From Bigelowiella natans CCMP2755 (Eukaryota > Cercozoa > Chlorarachniophyceae): a stretch of DNA of 64,000 bases. Below, piece after piece: positions 40,002 through 52,131 of this stretch (the stretch's first letter is position 1; each line of letters begins with the position of its first letter). A program made the position numbers and the translations under genes. The DNA lies in NCBI GenBank assembly GCA_000320545.1, contig ADNK01000149.1:176001-240000 (forward strand), in the 5' to 3' direction. Below the pieces are notes generated by a model, which made no database searches, was not told the origin of the DNA, and saw nothing but the letters and a program-made list of their open reading frames with translations.

Positions 40002-40332
40002 TCTGTCTCCCGCTCTCTCTCTCCCCTCCCCCCCCCCCCACCCCCCATGCCCTTCCAACAGTTTCGGGAAGAGCAGTTCGCTGTACCTGAAATTTTACAT
40101 CCGTCAAGAGGTAGGAGCGAGAGGGGGGTTACTACGTACGGGAAGAGGAAATGGTGATAGTAATTGTGTACATATATCCATCAATACGTAGGCGACTGGA
40201 AGGATGACAAAGCTTGCCAAAACGCCCTTCGTGTCCACTGAGCAGTCAGGCATTAACACGATGCTGAAGAATATCCGGAGGAAGGTGTTGATTTCTGCCT
40301 ACGTTGGATATGCGAAAATCGATGAAGCATAG
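26481..40332 (+). CDS. CLU-like domain protein fused to ankyrin repeats (49 exons)
   Basis: Forty-nine exons join without a phase clash to 1582 aa. The first are 26481-26575, 26702-27014 and 27074-27163; the last are 39801-39862, 40062-40110 and 40192-40332. The CLU-like part (26.7-31.8 kb) shows HEFAAKSASHELKGANHMFR, VMIDYCGFRVTARPWLTLPS, GGDVEVHKGERERLYIVDAT then RTFPCE, FFRLLRPELLQ, LNPDGFTGF, EGVNMRHLGLLR, LLIEMLGRTLKHILRAELR and ILNIIIGNDEAASPELW. These are the CLU order 'IDYRGyRv..', 'D.EGH.G.d.R.YllD.aR.fPPE', 'LRPEl', 'LSpDaF', 'GiNmRyLG', 'EMvaRt.K..lr'. Helical exons follow (31.9-33.4 kb), then ankyrin units such as LLSMKADVNARFAHHDGENS, LLHIAASRGQIRMVRLLLEL and GMSPLDAAIASGNPQNVQLI. 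CLU proteins bind mRNAs for mitochondrial proteins and affect mitochondrial placement; whether this divergent member does so is unknown. Two large low-complexity exons are 35372-35813 and 36086-36949 (poly-Ala, Asn, Ser). Confidence 0.85.
28114..28201. repeat. compound (ATGC)n(GT)n(GA)n microsatellite
   Basis: ATGC tetranucleotides (about 28118-28140), then a GT run, then a GA run, lie in the intron 28113-28454 of the CLU-ankyrin gene. Confidence 0.9.
30430..30480. repeat. (CTT)n microsatellite
   Basis: About 16 CTT/TTC units lie in the intron upstream of the 37-nt exon 30588-30624. Confidence 0.9.
32160..32206. repeat. (GT)n(GC)n microsatellite
   Basis: A GT run ends in a CGCGCG stretch, in the intron 31966-32257. 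Confidence 0.9.
32914..32963. repeat. compound (CT)n(GT)n microsatellite
   Basis: CT followed by GT in the intron 32851-33018. Confidence 0.9.
33156..33188. repeat. perfect 14-bp inverted repeat with 5-nt loop
   Basis: Left arm AATCCTATGTACTG (33156-33169), loop AATAC, right arm CAGTACATAGGATT (33175-33188). The arms match perfectly, so the intron RNA would form a stable hairpin. It lies in the intron 33087-33332. Confidence 0.9.
36494..36528 (+). repeat. coding (GCT)n run, poly-alanine
   Basis: About a dozen alanine codons (AAAAAAAAAAAA) are read in frame inside the exon 36086-36949 of the CLU-ankyrin gene. This is one of few microsatellites that sits inside coding sequence. Confidence 0.8.
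37660..37757. repeat. (CACACG/CACATG)n hexamer-type satellite
   Basis: Nearly 100 bp of CACACG and CACATG hexamers lie in the intron 37568-37812. It is more complex than the usual dinucleotide runs here. Confidence 0.85.
39552..39684. repeat. (AT)n, (GT)n and (ATC)n; the last forms a splice acceptor
   Basis: AT (about 39556-39592), a short GT run, then ATC units (about 39640-39680) end in ATCAG at 39684. The 30-nt exon starts at 39685. Confidence 0.9.
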
Positions 40333-40465
40333 ATACGCACATCATCGCATGACCAAAACAAAACGCATTCGTTCTCGTGCGATTGCATGTGTATGGTAAC
40401 CATTATTTATGTTTATATTATTTGTGAATATAATAAATATTTGTCGTCGTTATATCGTCGTGATG

Positions 40466-40529
<64 letters not shown>

Positions 40530-40868
40530 GTTTCTCCTGCTATCGTCAAGACAGTATTCCCGTCACCCAAATCCTCTTCTTCGTATTGATGATAATAATA
40601 TGATCAATGATAATGATATCAGTGGAAAGAGGGGATTGCAAACAACGATATAGATGATGACAAGCAGGTGGTTCTTGTGTAAGCATTCATGATTCTGTGC
40701 TCATTGTCGTCATCTCAGTTGTTTCCACTGCTGTCGTTCTCTGCCACATCCCTTGATATCTCTCGATATTTCTCTCGTTACTTATTCTTTATCGTCGAAT
40801 TCGGTCTTTTTCCTCCTCCTCCCCTCCTCCTCATGATTATTTCTTTGTTTTCTTCTTGTTCTTATCAG
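40333..40868. other. intergenic region between CLU-ankyrin and ankyrin-array genes
   Basis: It contains the AATAAA of the upstream gene, a (CT)n(GT)n microsatellite (about 40470-40525), and probably the unseen first exon of the next gene. ATG codons at 40600-40690 are candidate starts, but none joins the exon at 40869 in phase. Confidence 0.5.
40432..40437 (+). terminator. AATAAA polyadenylation signal of the CLU-ankyrin gene
   Basis: A perfect AATAAA lies 100 nt after the TAG at 40330-40332. It separates this gene from the ankyrin gene that follows. Confidence 0.6.
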
Positions 40869-41126
40869 CTATTGGTAGAGAAGCGAGGGCGTGACTTGAA
40901 CTCTCTGCTGCATCCGAGCCCTCCGTTCCTGGTCGTGCAAGTATGGCAGCGCTCCTTGCTTGGCCGCAATCGCGCAGTGGCAGAGACAGCTGTCAGGTCA
41001 TCGTTTCGACTTGAACGAACAACGACGACAATGAATGATCGATGATGATGATGACGACACACATCGATGACAATGATCGATGAGGATGATGCATATTGTA
41101 GCATGCGGACAATGCACGATGACACA

Positions 41127-41164
<38 letters not shown>

Positions 41165-41665
41165 CAATCGTAGACTGTATTATGGTGCAACGCAACCTGG
41201 AAGACCGGTATTATTTTAACTAAACGTTTTCTTCCCACTTCACACCATCGTGCATGATTCCACCCCAAAGAATCGATCGAAGTGACGCAAAAAAAGGCAT
41301 ATCGTCTTTCATATATTCTATTAAAACAGGCGTTGTTATCACCACCCAACATTTCTTGTTTCTTCCTTTCTGCTGACCTATCTCCTCCTCCTCTCCCCTC
41401 ACCCTCATCCTACGAGTGAAGATTACGCATTGGTGGAATGTGCTGGCGTTGGTGCCTGCAAAGCGCGGGTCTCTTGCATCAAGTAGAAGATCAAGTGGTA
41501 GTAATAGTAGTAGTAGTAGTAGTAGTAGTAGTAGCAGCTGTAGTAATAGTAGCAGCAGCAGTAGCAGCAGCAAGATAACACGATTACACACAAGAAGGCA
41601 GGGAAGTAACAAAGTCGACGATGTTTTCAGAGCATCTTGATGTCAGGAAGTAGTTTATGTGTGTG

Positions 41666-41702
<37 letters not shown>

Positions 41703-42873
41703 GTATAAATGTGCACCATCAGCTTCCATCTCTGTCTCGTCCACGCCGAAAAAAAAGCTTGATTCTAAAGGTTAGTAGTTAGTAGCTCGTAGTAGCACTG
41801 CATGACCAAGTACACCACGTACAACGTCTATAGTGTAGTATTTGACGTGAGAAGGGCCTTCCGATTTTGATTTCCAACGGTGCGAATATGGTTGGTTTTT
41901 GCCCTGGATCACGGCCTTGCAGAACAATAAATCACCAGTAGTTGATGGGGAAGCAACACGGGAATGTATAGGATGATAATGATGATGGTGGTGGTGATGA
42001 TGTTTTATTTTTAGTGTGGGAGAAAGGAGGAGGGGAAGACTTACTTGCTGCATCAAAGGCTGCTCTCGCTACGCAAGAGGTTACAAACATCAAAATTGAT
42101 ACATATCACCCCTGAAATCGATTGTGTGCACATCGTGTCATGAACCACAACCGAGCCCCTCTCTCTCTCTCCCCCTTTGCATGAATTATACCTTCTCCTC
42201 CTCCTCCCCTCTGCTTATATGGCCGCCCATACATGCCTGCTATACAGCTTTGCCATCTTGTGCCCGCTGATGCCTTTTGTCCTCTTTGCTTGGTTGCCCC
42301 CCCCCCTTGGTGATTGATGAACAATGAGCACAGATCGTGGGACAGATGAGGCTCCGTATCCGTTTTGATCCAGGCATTGCGCGCATCCAAAGGGTGCGGG
42401 TTTCGTTGTACCGTCTGATTCACAAATAACATACGTAGATAACGTACTCGTTATCTGCTGCTCTCACCCTACCCACCATACCGTGCATGGAAATGATGAT
42501 CCGAGCTCTTGAGAGCATCCAGTCTAACTTGGTGCTTAACTTTTTGTCGTCCAGTGGCGGGAGAAGTGTGATGCCCGGCTTCATAGAGCCCTAGCTGTCG
42601 CTCTCCAACGAGGACATGACGTAAGAAGAAGAAGAAGAAGAGTGAGAATAAATGCCTTTTGCCAATGGCATTGAACCTCCAGCATTTTATTGACAGAACC
42701 CGTTTACTACCGCATTCTGACGATTTTTATACGTTTATGTGATATGTTTTGCCTCCCTTATGTGTGAGCGCACACTTCCCTAGTCGAATGAATGCTGATG
42801 CTGGTGCTTTGATGATAGGAGATCATTCAAAGGATTATCACGTTGCGTATAAATGTCGATAAAAGGCACACAG

Positions 42874-42923
<50 letters not shown>

Positions 42924-43037
42924 ATGTGTGTACACATTAATATATACATATTTAATATTTTCGAATTCGTTTTTTCGTATCGCAAGAGCTTTTTTATTGC
43001 TTAATCCGCCTTCATCACCATCATAAAAACCAACCGG

Positions 43038-43068
<31 letters not shown>

Positions 43069-43579
43069 GATCTCAGCATGAACAATACTTCACTTCCTTG
43101 CCCATAGGAATGGCGGCGAACGGCCTTGCAGTTGGCTGCGGCTTTGGTAATAGTTACTACCGCGCTGCTGCCGATACGTCTTCTGCTTTTCGAGTGGACT
43201 GCGTACAAGCAAATGATGGAGAGTGATAGAGATGGTGTTTGCCAACGCCGTGGGGGGTTGCAAGTTACATCTTATTTCTCTCCTTGTCGTTGCTAGCGAT
43301 CGTCCTTTGCCTACTGTGCATACTGTGCGCTCGCACCCGCGTCCCTTTGTTCTCTCCTAACACCCCCCCCCCCTCCTCACCCTAGAATAAGCCTGAGCTG
43401 GTAAAACTGGTGCTGGAAGCGAAGGTGGAACTACCACTACTACTGAATCGATGTGACGAATATTTTACTACAATTATTGATCGCCCCCCCCCCCCTTCAT
43501 TCATTGGTCATTTACTTCGTTCCTTCCTTCAGGCGGATGTTAGTTGCTGCGACTGTCGTCAAGGTGTGTAGTAGTAGTG

Positions 43580-43612
<33 letters not shown>

Positions 43613-45638
43613 ATTTATTCGTTCATCATCATCATCATCATCATCAAACTCATCATCAAACTCATCATCACCATCATACTGCTGGCTCTTTTCGTCATAC
43701 ATACACCGTAGGTAACGTGCTGCACTCTGTGGCGCGGGCCGGCGCGGCGGAATCGGCGAAAATCATCCTGGAGAGCCTTGCTCCGGAAAATGAAGAAGAT
43801 AGGAGCGTAGACGGGCCGAAAGAAGGAAGAAGCTTGCTGAGCCTGGCTTTATCGCCCATAACGGTTACTATTATTCTATGTAGCTTCTTCACATGATGGA
43901 GGAGGAAATGCTTGCTGTGCTCTGCGAGCATTGCCTCTGCCTGTGGTCACCACACCCTGATGCTTCTCCCCGCTGCTTTCTGTAGGCAAGAAGAGAGAAA
44001 GAGGGCAAGAGAGGCACAGGCGGGGTAGTACGGGGGAAACGAGTCCTCGAAAAGATTCTCACAGCTCGGTGGGAGGATGAGAAGAAGAAGAAGAAGGAAG
44101 AAGAAGAAGAACGATATGTTTATATACATCATACAGCAGCAGCAGCCCTTTGTTAGTACAAACGGAGCTGCCTTCTTCTTCTTATACACTACTTCTACTA
44201 CTCCTACCACTATTTCTCCTCTCACACTTATGATGATATATACGACACATATTATATTTATCTTAACCCGTAGCACTCCGTCTGTTTCTGCCAAGCCTTC
44301 TAATAATCACGGTTGTTCTTAAGTCCTCGTTCCCCCCCTCCTCCTCCTCCTCCTCCTCCTCCTCCTCCTCCCTCCACTCGACAGCGATAAGGAGGGGCGG
44401 ACGGCCCTGCATCTGTGCTGTGCAGCCGATCACGTCGGCGTGGCCGCCTTACTCATCCACTACCTGGTCAACGTGGTGAAATCTTCTGCTACCGCTGCAA
44501 CGTCCCGTACTCCTGCTGCTGCTGCTGCTGCTGCTGCGACAGCATCTCGAGCGTCATCGTCATCTAGGATAATGAGAGGGGAGGCTAGCAGTACTCTGGA
44601 CGTCCGGGATGAGAGGGGGTTCACTCCTTTGCATGCCGCAGCGGAGGAGGGCGGGCACAAAACGGCCAAGGTGGTGTTTCTCCCTCGTTATCACCGTGTC
44701 ATGGTGAAAAGAAAGCATAAGGGGGATGGAGGGGAGGGGGGATAGGGGGGGGGGCAATGCACCCGAAGGATGGACCGAGAATCATGTACGCCGTGCCATT
44801 TATACGTTTCTCCTTCCTCCTCCTTCTTGTTCTTTTTTTCGTCTTGTTACCCGTTGCTTATGCGCCGGTGTAGCTGTTGCTGAAGTACAAGGCCAGTGTG
44901 GAGGTAGGTATTTGGTGAATCATCATGTGAGGAGGAGGAGGAGGGAGGAGAAGAAGAAGAACAGCATGTGAGGGTTATTGTTACCCAGTGACAACATTCG
45001 TTGTATGTTACGACACACGCTCAAGCCATGGATATCATCAATGTTTCGGTGTGCTGACGAGTGCGAAGATCAGCACAGAGCTTGCTTTGGGAAAGAGGGG
45101 GGGGGGGGGGGGTAAGAGTAGAGCCGTTGCCTATTCCAAAATCCTCAGTTGCACCGCTGCAAGCACGATGCAATCTGATAGCCAGTAGTAGGAATGAATG
45201 AGTTATGCTGACGACTATTGTGTGTGTGTGTGTGCCTTTTCTGCATTGGTCGTCGTAACAACCACAGATTCGGGAGAAAGGAGGACTCACACCGCTTCAT
45301 GTATTATGTGTGAAATGTGTGATGATGCTCTTGTTGCTATGATAATTACACCGATATCATCGTGATTTCTCTGCTACATTGATACTGTCAGGTGGCAGTG
45401 CGGTGTAATAGGAAAGATGTGGTGCGTGTTTTGGTCGAGGGAAAGGCCTCCGTAGATGCGACTTCTTCAATCGGAAGGACAGCTCTCTTCATGGCGGCGG
45501 ATCAGGTGCTAGATGATTCTTGTTAAGAGTTGTTATCAGTAGAGAAGCAGTGCAGCATCGTCGTTATATCACCCAGACTGTTCCATCTTCACATTGATTG
45601 CATCTGTTTGTTTGTTTGCTTGCTTGCGTGGCGATATA

Positions 45639-45680
<42 letters not shown>

Positions 45681-46779
45681 GTAACGCCCACATCGTGAAG
45701 CTGCTGCTGATGCACGGAGCCAATCACGACGCAAAGGATGACCTGAACAAGGTGGTTTGGCAGCAGCGTGACGTTGTCATCGTCGCCTCCTCCTCCTCCT
45801 TTATTTTCTTCTGGGGGCATGTACTTGCAACAACGAAGATGATGACCACGATTTACTGACTTTACTTCTGTGAACCCACAACAACTGCTCTCTAAATGGA
45901 CGACCTCTCCCCCCCCCTCCCCCAGCGTGTCTTGGATGTCGCAGCCGAAGCAAAGTCGGAGCTTGTTACGGAGTTGTTGCTAGCTGCAGAGCTACCAGTA
46001 GTAGATTGATCCATCACCACAAATGAATGACTAATCATCGCAATGTGTTCCGACTTTCTCCCTCTGCCCCTCCTGCCTGGCTGTGGACACCAAAGCCAGC
46101 AACGATTGTGGATGAGGGAGACGATGATAATGATGATAATGATCAAATTTTTTCTTCATATGTCCTGCTATGTGCGTGTGGTTATGCATTGTCATCATCG
46201 TCATCGTCATCACTACCATCCAACAGTCATCATCATCATCATCATCATACAACAGTCACAGAGAAAGAAAGCTAATGCAACTATGGAGACCCCTTTCTCC
46301 CTCCAAGGTATTTGTCTACCATCTGCTTACAATATTCTTATATATTATTTATAAATATTGTCCCCCCCCCGTCGTTCGCTTCCCTTTTCCATCGTGTAGG
46401 ATCTGTAGCCAGAGCCCGGTTTCAAAGCAAGGCTTTGATCCGTGCGGCCTGTGAAGGAAGGTCAGCTTATGTGTTATCTTCAGGAGGAGGAGGAGGATGA
46501 GGAGGAGGAGGAAACGATTTGTTTTTGTCACCACTACTCAAGAAACGATAATACGATATGATGACGATATATGATGACAATATAAAACAACTACGATGGC
46601 AATGACGAAGACTAACTGTTTCACCCATTGTCCCTTCCATTCATTTATTATTCTTCCGTTGATTCATTTCTTATCAGAGCTGAGGCAGTGGAGCAGCTGC
46701 TCGAAGCAAAGGTGCCAATGCATGACAGCGAAAATCATCAATTCAAAAGCAGACTCATTTAGAATGATGATATTGAAAC

Positions 46780-46826
<47 letters not shown>

Positions 46827-47157
46827 GAAGCCGCGAATTAAGTGGTGTTCTATGACGATGTCGACGACAAGAAGATGACACAATGGAAGTGAACGATTAC
46901 AGACAAAAGCAGCAGAACATGATTAGATTTTCCTCCTACTTCATGAGAATGTAGGATGGAGATCGATATCTCCAAATCTACTTAAATGTTTCTTTTCTAT
47001 CATACAAGTTCGTTTCTCTTACTATCTCTTTCCCCTCTCCCTCCTCTTTCAAAGGCCGATCCAAATGAGGAGTTTCTTGGCCACACCGCTCTGCACTGTG
47101 CGGTCTGGGCTTTATCTGCCAACGCTGCTGACTTATTGCTGAGGCACAAGGTACGCT

Positions 47158-47198
<41 letters not shown>

Positions 47199-47199
47199 T

Positions 47200-47239
<40 letters not shown>

Positions 47240-47875
47240 ATAAAAGGGTTGTATCTTTGAGGAGATTCTCTTGTTCCTTCTCTTCTTTCCTCTCCCCTTC
47301 TTCTTCTTCATCTTCTTGTCTCATCATCCTCCTCCTTCTCCTACTCCTCTCCTTTATATCCCCCATCATTGCAACTGAAGACATCTTGATTTGCTATCTG
47401 GTTTATAGGCTGATGTGTCGGTGCGAACACCTACGAAGGAGAGTTCTTTGGGGTTGGCGATTACAAGGGGAGGTAGTAGTAGTAGTAGTTTTATTTTGCA
47501 AGCTGTTTGTTTGTTAGTACTTTTCCCAGAGCAAAAGGCGGATTTTCTTGTCCTCGAGTCATTGTCGTCATTGTGATAGTTGCATTTGATGGTTTCAAAA
47601 CGAATCATTCCTCGTTATCCATTCGTACGTAACAACAGCAGCAGCAGCAGCAACAGCTTCATCATCGGTGAGAGGTAGCGGCCAAAGTACGACTGTTCTG
47701 CGTTGTCACACAGTTATCCAAGCGTTGCTTCGACACAAAGCGGTAATATTGCTGCTTCTTGCAGCCGCCATACAAATATCTCTGGGTGTGTAGTAGCTCC
47801 GAATTAGAGAAATTAGAGAGGAGAAGATTGGAAAATTGTGCACGCCGCTGATTTCTCATCAACAACGTCACTTCT

Positions 47876-47913
<38 letters not shown>

Positions 47914-47953
47914 GTGTGTGTGTGTGTGTATCACTCTAGCACACACACACACG

Positions 47954-47984
<31 letters not shown>

Positions 47985-49094
47985 GCATTCATACACACAA
48001 ACTCAGGATCCGAACCGACCGATGAAACTCTCTGGAAGCATAAGTAGCAGCTCTTCAGGAGGAAGACGAGGTGCTACTACCAGCTACGACAATATTGCCC
48101 TCCCCCCCCCCCTCTGCTACATAAGCGGCAGAATGAGCAGCCTAGCTGGAGGCAATCATCCACCGAGCATGCCGCCCACGAGGAAAGAAAAGGAACCCAG
48201 GAAGGTGGAGAAGGAAGATAGAGGGGGGGGTACTGTCAGCGTCTCCACGAACACCACACCGACGACGATGACGACGGCTGTCGTAGGTAGTCAGTGGAGA
48301 GATAAGAAAAAAAGGAAAAGGAGTGAGAGAAAGGATGTGAGGAAGAAAGAGGGCTCTGAAGATGCCGATCCCTCAAATGCGTCCGCCTCAAGCTCTTACC
48401 ACCAATCGGAGATGGCGAGTGTGGGGAATGGTAATCATAGCTCGGACGTAAAGGAGGAGGATCAACATCATCATCATCACCATCCAACTGAGGGCAACAG
48501 CAGCGGTGCTGCTAACAACGAAGATGGTGATGATATTGGTACTGAGCGACTCGCCTGGATGCTGCTGCAGCACGGAGCACAGGTAAAAAGGCGAATGAGT
48601 TGTCATCAGCATCATCGTCATCACCACCATCATCACCATTTCCTCTTCTCCTATCGTAAGTAGTTGTTGTTGTTGTCGTTGTGCTCTCTGGTGAACAACA
48701 AATACAAATCACCAATCGTATCTCCTTCGCAACCCGTTCTTCTGATAGACATCGTTCGGTTATACACCTCCTACTTCTTAGAAAAGTAAAGTATGTGAGT
48801 CGCTGTATGTCTGATTGATGATGCATTGCACAAACATAAAGGTCGATTGCAGAGATAGAGACGGGAAGACTCCTTTAATAAAGTAGCACTCAATCAGTAT
48901 CATCATCACCATCAGCACAATACTATCACCTCTTCCCTGAATCCCCCCCCCCCCCCCCCCCTCCGTGTGGCGAGTAAGAGATGCATTCGTTGTCGATTCT
49001 TCCGCAGTCACGCATTCCATAAAACATGGTTTTCGATTATTTTTTGAAACAATTGCCGCTTCACTAGAATCTCTTCGCAACAAATCACATCAAT

Positions 49095-49138
<44 letters not shown>

Positions 49139-51679
49139 CAGTCAACGGTTGTAGAACATACATAACTCTCTGCGCTACAACACGGCGCTGTTCTAGAGGG
49201 GAAATTATCGGCATTTTTGTCAATTGTCCTTCGCTTCATTCTTCGCTTAGAAATAAATCTCCTTCCCCTTCTTCTCCTTCTTCTTCTTCTTCTTCTTCTT
49301 CTTCTTCATTATTCTCTTCCTCTTCCTAGGGCATGCTTCGCCGGACAAGCCATATTAGTTGCGCTCCTGCTCAGACATAACGCTGACGTCTTCGCAGAGC
49401 CCTTTTCGGGAGGGAGGCGGAACGCGCTTCTTGCCGCTGCCTCTCGTGGGTTTGACCAAGTGGTAATAGGATGATCAACATGCCAATATTCAGCCTCTAG
49501 AAGTAGTAATAGGAGGAGGAGGAATAGTTGTAGTTGTTGTCGTTTGTTTTGTAAAGTACATGTTATTGGGACTCTCCGCTTTCCTTGGCTTGCTTGTTTT
49601 TGTCTTCCCCTCCTCCGTGCGTTTTCCTCTCTTTTCGCACTGCTGCTTCAGCTTCTGTTGGCATTATATCGTGATGATTTCTCTGCTCTTATTCACCACC
49701 AGGTGGAGGAAATCATCAAGCACAAAGGCAACGAATGCGTCAATCACCAAAACTCGCAAGGTTGTGAAGGGAGGGGAGGGGAGGAGAATGAAGAGAAGCA
49801 TTGGGGTGGTAGCATCGCTTGTGAGCTCCGAATGTAGGAAGAGGGTTCGTGGTCCTTATGCCTATACGTCACCCCCGTCGTCTCTTAACTATTTAGGACA
49901 CACTGCTTTGATGATGGCCGCATCAGGTCAGTATGTTGCTGCTCACATTGCATGCATATAATAATAACAATATGGCACATTCCCATAGCCCGATGATACC
50001 TAATACTGCCACCGTCGCTACTACCATTACTACTACGACTACTACTACTACTACTGCTACTACTACTATAGCTATGATCTCTCTTACATGCACACTCTGA
50101 CGGAGTGGAGCGCTGTTTGATAAATGCGTTCCTCGTCACGAAATCGTCATCATCATCATCATCATGATCATCATCTCCTTCTTCTTCTTCTTCTTCATCT
50201 TCTTTTGCATCATCATCAGGAGGATATTGCAGATTGGCCGGTCGTCTGTTAGAGGCTAAGGTAGTGACGGATGTTAAAAAGAAGAAACTCAACCACCACG
50301 ATGATCACGATGATGATGATGATGATAAAGAAGAACAAGAACGAAACGAAGAGGACTCAAGATTTTGCTGCTGCCAGACATCTAAAATCTTGATGTTCCT
50401 CGTTATGTTATCCCGCTCCTACTACTGCTACTGCTTGCTATAGCTGCTGCTGCTGGTGCTGGTGGTGGTAGTTTCTCACGTATCATCTACTGTGTGAGCA
50501 TTCTATTGTCCTCCGTGTCAGGCCCGATTGAACACTAGGACGACGGTTGTCGGTGATACGGCGCTCATGCGTGCCGCTCTGAAAAAGCACCTCGCAATGG
50601 TGATAACAGAACGAGGAGAAATGATGCATGCTATTACTTCTCCACCGTACTTCCGAATGTATTGAGCTAGAATTGGACGAGTGGGTGATCGACAGCACCA
50701 GTAGTCTTATTTTATTGTCCTGGATGCCACAGTTGATTCGGGGCAGAAGAGTCCTTTCGAGTCCTTTCGTTTGTTAACAGAGCCGCTGCAAACAGCTCCT
50801 TCTTCTGTGATTGAGATGATGGATAACTCATTCTGATTTCCATTTTATCTGTCCTCAGTGCGCGCTGCTGATAGCTCAAAATGCGGACGTCAATCAACGG
50901 AACCTGAGGGGGTGAGTCAGTCAGTCAGTGAAGAGATGAACGCCGCGACATAAGATTTGAATAGCCTGAAACGCCTTGATAGAGAAGAGAAGATCCAACA
51001 CGTATATAATCACACACGGTGTACGAGCATGTCGCAACCGCTGCCACCATTACTTCCATGCCGAACCCTCCCACTGATAAGAGTCACCATTGTAGGGATA
51101 ACGCGCTGAGTTGGGCATCTCTGGGTGGGAACCATCATGTACGTCATCTAACCATCATCGCTACTCCCATGAGACTATTCGTCCCCGTATCGTCGTTTCC
51201 ACGAACGTCTCCACCCGCCAGTATTGGAAACGAGGCGCTGAGTCGCTGTTTGTTTATCATCAATCCCACATAGGTCGTGACGTTGCTATGCTATCAAAAG
51301 GCCGACGTCAACTGCAAAATCAATCCAGATGGTAAGTTACGTAACGTATCGCTGTACTACAAATATTTCTTCTGAAACCTTCCAGATTCGATAGTGTGCG
51401 GGGCTTCTGTTAATATTGTCGGTATGACTGTGATTTTCTCGTAGGAGCAACGCCCTTGGTCATCGCAGTCAAAAATGGTCCGAAAATCAATGCTTCGCAC
51501 AAACACCTTGCAGTCCTATTCTATGCTTGTGCCTGTTGTCGTGCTAAGCTTATTTTGGAATCATCATTATCACCATTTGAATGCATTCCCAACAATAACC
51601 ACCTCAAGAGATTAAAGTGATAGTGTGCAGGAGGTTGGATACGATGTACACACTCGCATCCATGGTGCGCAGTCTCTAT

Positions 51680-51723
<44 letters not shown>

Positions 51724-52097
51724 GTGTGTGTGTGTGTGTACGTGTGTGTGTAATTATTGTGATTTAGGCAATATGCCTGTTGTGAGATGCTTGCTCGAAC
51801 AGAAGGTGGTATCCAGAACAGAACTCTTTCAAATTATCAATCAACGTATCCATTGATCATTAAAATGATGCATGGATTCAGTCCGTAGTCTTCTGTTGAC
51901 GCTGGTGCTGCTGTCACCTAATAACTGCGGCCACTACGAATACAATAAAAACAACATCAACCTAATACGCATAGGCACGGCCAACCGCTGCCGATAGGGA
52001 AACAGCAATACGGTAATTAAAGCCGAAGATTCCAGAATGTTTGACGCACAGTTACAAACAAACGAGAAACGTGTCTGTGTATATTTATAATATATAC

Positions 52098-52131
<34 letters not shown>

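Noticed and set aside
40332-40869. One single gene from 26.5 to 52.7 kb
   Set aside because: An in-phase terminal exon with TAG at 40330 and an AATAAA at 40432 separate the CLU-ankyrin gene from the following array.
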